Part shown: piece after piece, positions 1-11,900 of the stretch | How positions within the stretch are numbered: the first letter of the stretch is position 1 | Layout: every line of letters begins with the position of its first letter | Assembly: GCA_963931925.1 (NCBI GenBank) | Contig: OZ007580.1 | Coordinates: forward strand, 317,501 to 381,500 | Source of the DNA: Onchidella celtica | Lineage: Eukaryota; Mollusca; Gastropoda; Systellommatophora; Onchidiidae | Direction of reading: 5' to 3' | Length of the DNA stretch: 64,000 nt | The notes under the pieces: generated by a model | What the model was told of the DNA's origin: nothing | What the model saw: the letters and a program-made list of their open reading frames with translations, nothing else | Database searches by the model: none | Position numbers and translations under genes: made by a program

Positions 1-1538
1 AGAGAGGGGGAGACAGACATAGACACAGAGATAGAGAGAAAGAGAGGGGGAGACAGACATAGACACAGAGAGAGAGATAGAGAGAAAGAGAGGGGGTGAC
101 AGACATAGACACAGAGAGAGATATAGAGAGAAAGAGAGGGGGAGACAGACATAGACACAGAGAGAGAGATAGAGAGAAAGAGAGGGGGTGACAGACATAG
201 ACACAGAGAGAGAGATAGAGAGAAAGAGAGGGGGAGACAGACGTAGACACAGAGAGAGAGATAGAGAGAAAGAGAGGGGGAGACAGACATAGACACAGGG
301 AGAGAGAGAGAAAGAGAGAGGGAGACAGACATAGACACAGAGAGAGAGAGAGGGAGACAGACATAGACACAGAGAGAGAGAGAGAGGGAGACAGACATAG
401 ACACAGAGAGAGAGAGAGAGAGAAAGAGAGAGGGAGATAGACATAGACACAGAGAGAGAGAGAGAGAAAGAGAGAGGGAAACAGACATAGACACAGAGAG
501 AGAGAGAAAGAGAGAGGGAGACAGACATAGACACAGAGAGAGAGAGAGAGAAAGAGAGAGGAAGACAGACATAGACACAGAGAGAGAGAGAGAGAGAAAG
601 AGAGAGGGAGACAGACATAGACACAGAGAGAGAGAGAAAGAGAGAGGGAGACAGACATAGACACAGAGAGAGAGAGAAAGAGAGAGGGAGACAGACATAG
701 ACACAGAGAGAGAGAGAAAGAGAGAGGGAGACTGACATAGACACAGAGAGAGAGAGAAAGAGAGAGGGAGACAGACATAGACACAGAGAGAGAGAGAAAG
801 AGAGAGGGAGACAGACATAGACACAGAGAGAGAGAAAGAGAGGGGGAGACAGACATAGACACAGGGAGAGAGAGAGAGAAAGAGAGAGGGAGACAGACAT
901 AGACACAGAGAGAGAGAGAGAGGGAGACAGACATAGACACAGAGAGAGAGAGAGAGGGAGACAGACATAGACACAGAGAGAGAGAGAGAGAGAAAGAGAG
1001 AGGGAGACAGACATAGACACAGAGAGAGAGAGAGAGAAAGAGAGAGGGAGACAGACATAGACACAGAGAGAGAGAGAGAGAAGAGAGAGGGAGACAGACA
1101 TAGACACAGAGAGAGAGAGAAAGAGAGAGGGAGGCAGACATAGACACAGAGAGAGAGAGAGAAAGAGAGAGGGAGACAGACATAGACACAGAGAGAGAGA
1201 GAAAGAGAGAGGGAGACTGACATAGACACAGAGAGAGAGAGAAAGAGAGAGGGAGACAGACATAGACACAGAGAGAGAGAGAAAGAGAGAGGGAGACAGA
1301 CATAGACACAGAGAGAGAGAGAAAGAGAGAGGGAGACAGACATAGACACAGAGAGAGAGAGAAAGAAAGAGGGAGACTGACATAGACACAGAGAGAGAGA
1401 GAAAGAGAGAGGGAGACAGACATAGACACAGAGAGAGAGAGAAAGAGAGAGGGAGACAGACATAGACACAGAGAGAGAGAGAAAGAGAGAGGGAGACAGA
1501 CATAGACACAGAGAGAGAGAGAAAGAGAGAGGGAGAGA
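1..1538. repeat. GA-rich minisatellite, ~40-bp unit
   Basis: This is a purine-rich tandem array that runs off the left edge of the window. The commonest unit is 40 bp: a GAGAGAGAGAGAAAGAGAGA part followed by GGGAGACAGACATAGACACA. Longer units with extra GA steps are common in the first 1 kb. The last third is almost perfectly 40-bp periodic. It stops about 400 bp before the first coding exon of transporter gene A, so it lies in or near the gene's promoter or 5' UTR. There is no coding potential. Confidence 0.95.
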
Positions 1539-1936
1539 CTTGTTGACGTGTTCTCCGTCTTGCTGACATCTTCTTTTTGGTTGCTATGTACAAACACAAT
1601 GGCTCTTATTTGAGCAGAAAGACAGTAAGTATATACATTACTGTATATTTAGTTTATCCTAGTGGATTACATCAGCATAGTTTACCTTTCCTTCGCTTCC
1701 CTCTATGACGGGTCAGTAGAAAGTTACACCATCTGTATTTCTGTCACACGGGAGGTCATGCAGATAGCGACTAAAGATAAAACTGTGATATCATTGTAAA
1801 TTATGTTAGTAAGACGCGCTGTTGCCTAGTCTTCTGACAGAGTCGGGCTGCTAGTCACAGCAATTGTAAAACCTCCGTATTTCTGCCCTCAGCCAGTCAA
1901 CAGTTCTGACTACACAACTGATCACAGAACTCGGAG
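1539..1936 (+). other. Unique DNA upstream of gene A (5' UTR/promoter candidate)
   Basis: About 400 bp of non-repetitive sequence between the GA array and the first ATG of gene A. It probably holds promoter and 5' UTR, but I see no convincing TATA box or upstream exon. Confidence 0.4.
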
Positions 1937-2099
1937 ATGTGTGAACAGAGCGATACACGTGGCCGACACAGCACATTTGTCCTGAAAGGCCGAGAAGAAG
2001 ATGAGGAAGAAAAAATGATGACAGGAAAGAATGAGATGGATAAGGAGGACGACGAAGGAGTTCCAGTGGATACAGGATGGGCATGGGTTATCGCTGTTT
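1937..2099 (+). CDS. Gene A exon 1 (N-terminus, start of TM1)
   Basis: Encodes residues 1-54 and ends in phase 1 at GTTT|gtaagtg. An acidic, lysine-rich N-terminal tail leads into [13 protein letters not shown], the SLC16 signature at the start of TM1. Paralogue exon 37419-37593 has the same [13 protein letters not shown] and the same donor position. Confidence 0.85.
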
Positions 2100-2842
2100 G
2101 TAAGTGTGACTGTGTTGGAGATTCTTAGCTGAACAGGACGGTGTCTTAATGTGACCAGTAGTCACAAGTGCCAGGAATGTCGCAAGTGTCCGGAATCGTG
2201 GTTTCCTCAACATTTTCTCAGTTTCATGTCATTGCATCTCCCGAGTACCGTACACCTTCCGTTATCTCACTTCAGGATTTTATGGTCATATTATTATTTC
2301 ATTGATTTTGTTGTCTGTCAGTGCGTGGCCTTCGTAAATAGATGGCCAAACACAGCGGGCGCGTGGCGTCACAGCAAGCGGCGATGCTCGGCTTTCGGCA
2401 GAGGTGTTTTGATAACCTGATATCAGTGTACCAACGTAATGTGTACCGGCACTTGTGTTGTCGTATTACTCAAAGCAAGATGTAGCATGCATGTGCCTTA
2501 AGCTGAAAGAATGTTTGCACTGTAGATCAGCAAGTCTGAAAATTCGACCACAAAAAAGTGACTACTACTATTATTATTTAAAACGGAATCGATCAACGAG
2601 AAGTGAAGGCTTAGAGTTTGTCCGACGATTTACTTTACTTACCTACCATTATAGACACCAATAGTTGCTAGCCTGAGTAGGTTGGTGATAATATTATTAT
2701 CTTAAGCAGCATACCGGTATATTTAATAAGGAAATATCGACATAATAGATTAGGCCACTGTTGTATTTTAATACATGTATAATGTGTGCACCACTCCTCT
2801 ATCTTTCGTGTCTGAAAGGAAAGAAACGAGAAAAATAGGGAA

Positions 2843-2921
<79 letters not shown>

Positions 2922-5900
2922 CATGCACACTTGATAGACAGGAGAAAAGACATGGTGAGAGGAAACTTGCAAACATGAACAGTCTAAAATGCTTTACCTT
3001 AGCTGGACATAAGGAGCTGCTCAGAGGGATAGAACTAAATCCTTTTGGTGAACGTCTTCACTTTTCTTGAAGTATTTGCAGATGATGCCTGGTCACAGAA
3101 GCTTTTAGAATAATTGTTCGGGAAAATATTTACCACTGGTTTGATACATTTGGCAGCCACCTCTTCATAAAGAACCCCGCATTCTTTACATTTTCTTTGA
3201 CATAATTCCAGATTCATAACTCTTCGCAGGGAAAATTGCAAAAGAATTGTTCTGTGGTTTGTGGTCTGCAGAAATTTATTCTCACTGTCATCTTTTCCAA
3301 CCAGAACTTGAAAAACTTTGAAAGCTTCTATAATAACTGACACGGCAAGATCAGACGGCCATACTAGACCTCCTCTGTCTAGAGCAGACAAATAGGTGTA
3401 ACGATCATCAGTCCCCTCCACATGAAGCGTTTTGTCTAGTCTTAACTCGTTCTTGCAGTCGTCACAGTTGGTGCATGGCATGGCAGTACCATGGAGACCG
3501 CATAACCTGATTCAAACACTAAAGCTTTTTGTTGTGCCTCTGTTAGTTCGACGTTCTCACAGTCAGGGATCAATGGCAGAAACTCTATATACTGTTGAGC
3601 TGAAGACGCTTTCAGTTGGGTAACTGTTTCCTCCAGAGTTTCAGTGAAATCTTTGAGTGTTAAAGTCCCTTTGGACGCTGAAACCAGTTTTAGGACGCTA
3701 ATTAGCTTGAGCTTTTTTTCTCCTTCAAGTAACTGTTGGACCGACACGTGGAAGTTACATCCACTCATTTGTCTGTACTGACTAAATCTAAATTCAAGGT
3801 TGTCGGTTTGGAACTTGCCTAGTAAAATATATTTGAACTTTTTATCATCTAACAGGTAGGAAGAAATTTCTTGTAAGCCTCTCAGTGTATGAGCCAGAGC
3901 AGTCATTGTCTCGTTCGATATAGTGCCTTCTCATGGTTTCAGATTTAACTTCTGCCACTCCTGAGGCCATTCAACTGCTTTCTTCATATACTGCATGTTC
4001 ATATCAGAGGTGGAGGTTACAACTTTAATGTCGTCATTCCTGAGTCTCTTAGCTTTGTATGGATGTTTAACATTAACTTTGTTCCACAGACGTAGAATTA
4101 TGTCTAGAAATTCTCTAGTGCCTCGTGTATCTTCCCGCCAGTGCTTCTCAAAATGCTGTAGGGCAAAAATAATTCGTTGATCAAAAACTTTAAGCATCAA
4201 TTTGACGTTCTGCTTTTCAGTAGCTGCTGGATACAAAACTTTTTGGTTCAGTGCCGGTGCCAGTTTTAGTGCCGACAACTTTCTTAAATGAGAAAATGAT
4301 GCTTTCATAATTTCAGTACAGGCAGAACTTTCAAATGAAGGAAACTGGAATGTTTTCTCCACATCTTTCTGAGCAAGCCAGTTATTTCTGATACATCTCT
4401 ATAAATAAGTGAAGACTTTGAAACTTTGTGCTCTATAGGTATAAAAACGGCTGGATGTAAAATCGTGAAATTTTCTGTGCTCAGACAGAACGAGTATTAA
4501 TAGGTTTTTACGATATCTGACTGCAGATTAAATATTGCAACGGATTTCTAAAAGTAAAACTAAATATAGTTCATTTAATTTCTCCTAGCGTGTTTTCATT
4601 CTTTTTCACCGCCCGATATTTTTCGTTCCGCCATATCGTTTCGCGATTTTTATAAATCTAGCAAATTTGCCAAAGTTAGCAGCAGCATTTCACAGACCTA
4701 TGCATGTTGTAAATCGCAGTCATTCACTTAAGTCTGTACACAGGCTTTTAGACATTTAATCTGACTAAAAATAATAAAAGATTTATGTTAGGCATAATAA
4801 GCACAGACTTTCAATCGGTCTAAATCAAACATCAAAATGCCTGCCACCAATCCGCAAAAAAATGAGCATGGTTTGGCCTAAAACTTAAAAATCTGGGCAC
4901 CACCTCATGTCCGTCAAACGTAAACAAAGCGGTCGGCGTCCACCATGTGCTCAATCTTGAGATTTTAGTTACGTTTGTGCTTCTTGCCTGGGCGTGTTGA
5001 CCCACAGTTACAAAAAATCCTACATCTTTATGCAAAAGTCAATATAGGGGAGGAGTTCCGTATGCGTTACATGTAATTTTTACCGTTATTAAGTAAAGCT
5101 TACTGACAGACAATAATAGGTTTAGGCTAGGCGATCGATGTTCACTTCGACTAGAGGCTAGGCCAGGCCTTGCCTTGATTCTTGATTCTTCTTCTCTACT
5201 GACTCTACAAAATAATAATAGAATCGAAGTGCACCTAAAACGTTACAAAACATGTGACATATTTTAAACAGTTAACTTTCAAACATGCCCCCAAAACGCC
5301 GAGCGACTTTAGGTCGTTCAACCCCACAAGCAAAGAGGATGAGAGTTCTCAGACTAAACTATACACTCTTCAGGCCTGAAATTTGGCAGGAAGATGGCAA
5401 TTGAGATAAGGAAGATGATGGCTATAATAAAAAGTTGTTTATTTGAAGCATGTATTTTTAAAAAAATAACAATGTTAATTGCTATGTAACATCTGTATTT
5501 TTGCATGTTTGTTTCGTAATATATAGTACCGTGCATGTCATAAAAAGTAACCGTATCAAGCGTTCAGTTTGGAGCGTAGTGTTCTGGTGCGCATGAGTTC
5601 TGAAGCAAGACTGTAGTTTATTACTTTTATATGAGAGAGAGAGAAGGAGCACATCATTGTTTATTCCGGGCAATGCCCGGTAGGTCAATCTTGTTTAAAT
5701 ATAATGCGCTGTGTCAAAGAGAAAGAACAATTTCTCAGAACAGCTGAAGGGATTCTGTGTAGAAAACTTCAATTCTCCTCCATACATTTTGGTCAATGCA
5801 TTACGATTTACTCTGTTGTTGTCTGAGATCACGCATACAACAGAATACACTACACTGTGGAGCAATTTCAGAACCTCAAGAAGCATATCGTACAACAATC

Positions 5901-8900
5901 GGTGGTCAAATTTTTGACAGGAACAATTCCCACAATATCTTTACTTTTGCATAACCGGGATGATACCATGAAAACTTGAGCTGTGCTGGCTTCTTGAGAC
6001 AGAATTTGAGGCTGTGCCTTCCAGTTTTCCCTCTTTGTAGGATACTTGGTGAGCGACATGAATTTCGTCTGACATTAAAATTACCATTCTCTCTCCCTCA
6101 TTCAAACTTTGACACTTTTGCTTCAAATATTCCCCGTGGACGCTTCCATCTGTCAATCCGCTTCCAATAGTAAATACTGATGAAAGTCTCTTCAAATATA
6201 AAGTTTGTGGTAGAGTTAGATGAATGTTTCTTAACATAGAATAGGTTCTAGGGGCTGCTGCAAAAATGTGAAAAGCCCAAAGCAGTGTTTCGGATGAGTA
6301 TCGTCTCACCGGAGAAGTCAATAGCTTTAACTGTTCCACCAAAGAGGAAAGTTTGTCTTTCTGTGGTAAAACCTGGTCTTCGCTGTGCTCATCAGTTTCT
6401 TCTGCTGGTTCGCCTAAGCACAAATTCTGCAAGCCGTCAACAAAAACTTGAATTTGCTGTTTGACATCCATCTCTTTGGCGCTGGCACTGGCGAAGTGTG
6501 ATAGCATTGTATCAAACTGTGACCAGGGTGTGGGGATAGGGGGAGATTGCTGACCAAAGAGCCATTTCAAAGATGTGTTTGGAACTTGAACAATACCTGT
6601 ATTCTCTTGTGTGAACATCTCTACGTGCATGTCAGAATGTACTCTAATTGCCCAAACTAAAGCTGCCTTGCTGCTAGGTAAATCTTGTAAATTGTGAAAA
6701 CTTCTCTGAACCTGGTGCTGGTCTCGATGTTTCTCATTATCCTGATGTACATGTGATGTTCTATGTAATGTTTTCTTCCCCCAGGTGTACATGTGATGTT
6801 TTCTTCCCCCAGGTGTACATAATTATGATGTTTTCTTCCCCCAGGTGTACATATGATGTTTTCTTCCCACATTTGTATATGTGATGTTTTCTTCCCCCAG
6901 GTGTACATGTGATGTTTTCTTCCCCCAGGTGTACATATTATGTTTTCTTCCCCCAGGTGTATATGTGATGTTTTCTTCCCCCAGGTATACATATGATGTT
7001 TTCTTCCCCCATGTGTACATGTGATGTTTTCTTCCCCCAGGTGTATATTTGATGTTTTTGTCACGAGTGGAGTGAGTGCAATTAAGGGGATTGCTACAGA
7101 GCGGGTGTAGAGTAAGAAAGGCTCACAGTAGACAGCAAGTTAAGCGTGCTGTTGTGAGTAGTGGGGGCGGGGTCTGAAGGAGGCGAAAGCGCGGTATTAC
7201 TATCACTGCAAGTTAGAAGGTCCTAGGGATCGGACCTGTGAATAAAAGCCCATCGGGCGGACATAAAGGGGAAGCAGTCGAGAAGACTAGTGAGAGTCTT
7301 TCCAGTTATGACTGGTATGTAGAACGTTGATTGATTATTATGATTGATGTATTATATTATATTCGTCTATTACCATGATGTAAATAAGTATATGTGAGGA
7401 ATGTGGAAGTCCTTGATATTGGATATAGCAATGTGCGCCACGAGCGATAGATGAAAGTGAGTTCATGGATTTGTAGCGCGAGTGAGTAGTGTGTACTCCG
7501 ATGGAGGTGTGTTACCGTAAGATGTGTGGTGAGTGAAAGGTGAACTAGTGTGTGTACGTTTCATGGGTTGTAAGGAGAGGTGGAGTGAATAGAAATGGTA
7601 GGGTATTATACCATTGTAATGTTATTCTTGTAGGTGTCGGGGACGGGCCGCAGAGCCACCTCGATGAGCACAGGGGATAGGCCAGCATAGGGCCGGAGGC
7701 CACACATAGGCCAGAAGTGAGGCTGTCAGTGCAGGACAGTAGAGGCACATAAAGTCGTGGCAGTCAGGTCACGGACAGGGACGTAGATATGAGAGTGAAT
7801 GAGATACTATATTGTTGCCATGTTGATAGGCTAGTGAACTGATATTATGTTGTTGCCATGTTGATGGCTAGGGAAATAATAATGTGTTATTGCCCTGCTG
7901 AGGTGCTAGGGGAGTGCTAAGGTGTATGACAATAGGAAGGGGATATTGAGAGACTGCGGTGCCAGTAAATTATTAATGTACTATTAAGACCCTGAGGGGA
8001 GAGGCTGAGGCCGAAGTGCCTTTAGGAGTAACTGCCGGATTGTGGATCCGAGGGAGAGTGTGTGTGAGAATAAGGCCGTTGTACGGCAGTGCATTTCAAT
8101 AATATAATGTATGTAATTGCGCTCTTATATGTATAATTATGTTTAATAAATGTGTGAGTCTGATGGATTGTTCTGTTAAGTGTTAACTTGTTTGTTCGTG
8201 ATTGTTGTCCTGTCATAACTTATTACATCTCCCAGTCTGGGATTTGTGACAGTTTTCTTCACCCAGGTGTAAATGTGATGTTTGCTTCCCCAGGTGTACA
8301 TGTGTTGTTTTGTTCCCCAAGTGTAAATGTGATGTTTTCTTCCCCCGTGTGTATATACGATCTTTTATTGCCCCATGTGTTCATATGATGTTTTCTTTCC
8401 CCAGATGTACATATGATATTTTCTTCCAGTAGGTGTACATATGATGTTTTCTTCCCCCATGTGTTCATATGATGTTTTCTTTCCCCAGGTGTACATGTGA
8501 TTTTTTTCTCCCCGGGTGTACATGTGATGTTTTCTTTCCTCAGATGTACATATGATGTTTCTTCCCCCAGGTGTACATATGATGTTTTCTTCTCCCAGGT
8601 GTATATAGGATGTTTTCTTCCCCCCGGTGTACATGTGATGTTTTCTTTCCACGGGTGTACATGCGATGTTTTCTTCCCACAGGTGTACATATTATGTTTT
8701 CTTTCCCCAGGTGTCCATATGATGTTTTCTTTCCCCATATGTACATGTGATGTTTTTTTCCTCCAGGTGTACATGTGATGTTTGCTTACTCCAGTTGTAC
8801 ATGTGATATTTTCTTTCCCCAGGTGTACATGTGTTGTTTTGTTCCCCAGGTGTACATGTGATGTTTTTTTCCCCCAGGTGTACATGTGATGTTTTCTTCC

Positions 8901-11900
8901 CCCATTTGTACGTGAGATGTTTTCTTCTTCGAGGTGTACATGTTATGTTTTCTTTTGCCAAGTGTACATATGATGTTTTCTTTCCCCAAGTGTACATGTG
9001 ATGCTTTCTTCACCCAGGTGAATATATGATGTTTCTTACCCCAGGTGTACATATGATGTTTTCTTCTCCCAGGTGTACATGGGATGTTTTCTTCCCCCAG
9101 GTGTACATGTGATGTTTTCTTTCCCCAGGTGTACATGTGATGTTTTCTCCTTCCAGGTGTACATGTGATATTTTCTTCCCCCAGGTGTCCATGTGATGTT
9201 TTATTCCTCCAGGTGTACGTGTGATGTTTTCTTCACCAGGTGTACATGTGATGTTTTCTTTCCCTAGGTGTACATGTGATGTTTTCTTTCCCCCTGTGTA
9301 CATGTGATGTTTTCTTTCCTCATGTGTACATGTGATGTTTTTTCCTCCTTGTGTACATGTGGTGTTTTCTTTCCCCATGTGTACATGTGGTGTTTTCTTC
9401 CCCCAGGTGTACATGTGATTTTTTCTTTCCCCAGGTATACATGTGATGTTTTCTTCCTCCAGGTCTACATGTGATGCTTTCTTCCTCCAGGTGTACATGT
9501 GATGTGTTCTTCCCTCAGGTGTACATGTGATGTTTCCTTTCCACAGGTGTACATGTGATGTTTTCTTCCTCCAGGTGTACATAATATGTTTTCTTCCCTA
9601 GGTGTACATGTGATGTTTTCTTCCTCCAGGTGTACATGTGATGTTGACATTGATCTTCGGCTTCGACAGGGCTATTTCTGTTTTATTTGTGGATTTCACT
9701 GAACAATTTGAACAGTCAGCGACGGTCATCTCCTTGATATTTACAGTAGAAGCCTTGTCTTCCAGCATTAGTGGTCAGTTGTCTACATTGTTTAAAACTT
9801 GTACTGTATTAGCGATTCTCAGAGAATAAGAGTGTAATAAACTTAGAACCAATCATGTGACATTGGTAAATCTAGACGCCCTTCCTCCCCCCTCCACCGC
9901 CAAGCAAAATGTCATTTTGTGCATCAGAATGGGGTCCGCTGGAAATACGAGTTAAATAAATGTTTCCGTTTTCGTTTTTATGATACATCTGTAATGTCAT
10001 ACTGGGTTATCCAGACGCGACACTGGAGAGGAAATCGAGTATTTGCTTCATAACTCCCTTATTGTCTGCAGTAAGAAAGTGAGCAATCTTTCGTGTGGTA
10101 GTGGCAAACTGGAGATTGGAGTACAGTACATCACAGTGACTGGACAATGATGGTCCACATTTTGACACATCCAAATTATAATAAGAATTAATTTTGCTAT
10201 TTGCTTGGGAAGTGCTTGATGCACAAATGCAGTGAAAGAAGACGTGCTGGAACAATTTTCGAAGAGAATAAAAAAAGTCGGCCACGTTTAGTGCATTGCT
10301 TAACCCTTCAGTGTTTTGTGTATTTTGGGCAATTTCCTATAACATTTTCATATCAGGTTTTTTTTGTGTTTTTTGTTAGTTTTGTTCATCGCCAGTAAAA
10401 TCATGCCAAGATTCAGTGTCAGAAGTATCTGTTGTGTGGCTGGTATTTCTACATCAGTGGTCACCATCTGCATTTCTCGAGCACCAAACATCGCCCTTTT
10501 CTTGCTGCTCTTTGTGTTTAAAGGTAATGTCGAGACATCACATAGTCGATTTCCACAAACTAATTGATGAACAGGCTGGAGGGGGATCAAACATGGAGTT
10601 TTTCCATTAATTGTAAACTTTGAGCAGACTAACACTCCATTTCTTTGTTTGTTTAGTTTAGTTTTGTTTCAAAAAATGAGGGAAATTAAGTTTAAAATTT
10701 TGACAGAATTTTTAATCTGAAAAGTAGGCGAGAGAAAGACACAGGAAAATCAATTTGTTTGGTCTCATGGGATTTCGATGTTTGATATGAGTGAAAGACT
10801 GACAGATTTTGTCTGGGCTCACCAAGTTGTCTTAGTTTCCGACAAATGTGTGAACTTACATTATTCTGTCAATCGTGGGGACATTTAAGCTGTTAATTAG
10901 TCAGACAACCATTTGTCCGGGTAACCAACCAATGATTCAGCCCCCAAACTATGCAATATCTATGTGTCTGTTTCAGTACTGACTGGACTAATGAATCAGA
11001 AATTTACTTGCAACAATTATTCAACTTCATTCTCCTCCTCGCCCTCCCCCCCCCCCCCCCCCGACTTAAAACTGACCAAAATATGTAAGAAAAAAAGTTT
11101 ACAAACTCTGATTGAACAAAAAACAAAACAAAACCAGAACAGATATCCAACATGTCTAGGATGTCAATTAATATTTTATATAAAAAGCATGAAAGTAAAG
11201 CCAGCTCTCGACCCAGAGCCAAAATACATTCATTAAGTCATTGTTTTCTATGGTGTACTTTGCTGTTCTGACAGGTATGTGTTTTCAAGCTATTTTAGTG
11301 GGAACTTTGTCTATGATTGGCTACTATTTCAAGACGAGACGAGCGCTTGCGTCATCAATAGCCAATGCAGGACTTTGTATGGCCTATATCAGCATTCCAC
11401 CAATCACAGACATGCTCCGGTGAGTAGTTACTACACACCTCTGATTTTATGTTCATACAAATGTTATACACTACAAAGTTGTAACTCATGTCTCGACTTG
11501 ACGTTTAAGTGGTACACAGTTTGTTGCATGCCTACTGGACTATGCTTGATGTAATGGCTGGAATCCGGGGAATCAAAATGTACCAAAATCTCAATCTGGT
11601 CCAAAATCACACGTGATAGATTAAAGAAGCGCTGTTTTCCCTCTCAGCTCCTGTAACGTAATTACCCGCTTGGAAAACTGGGTCACAAATACACGACGTC
11701 GTGTAGTCATTTTATTGGTCATCTTAAAGTCTTTAAAAACTAGTCTTTTCTGTCCGACGTTCGATATCGACAACCAAACTAGCACAAATGGTAGGCATTT
11801 TCCACGGCATTTACCAATGCAACGGCGGGAGGAAGTAAACAAGAGGTGTTTGACGCCCTGTTCGTTCAGTCAGTAGAAACACTTGCCAAATCCCAGCCAC

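Noticed and set aside
6743-9645. CRISPR-like array
   Set aside because: Units are contiguous 28-bp tandem repeats without unique spacers, in an animal intron.
8259-9650. Frames with [17 protein letters not shown] repeats
   Set aside because: Product of the 28-bp array, which cycles through all three frames; the array is intronic and antisense to the gene.
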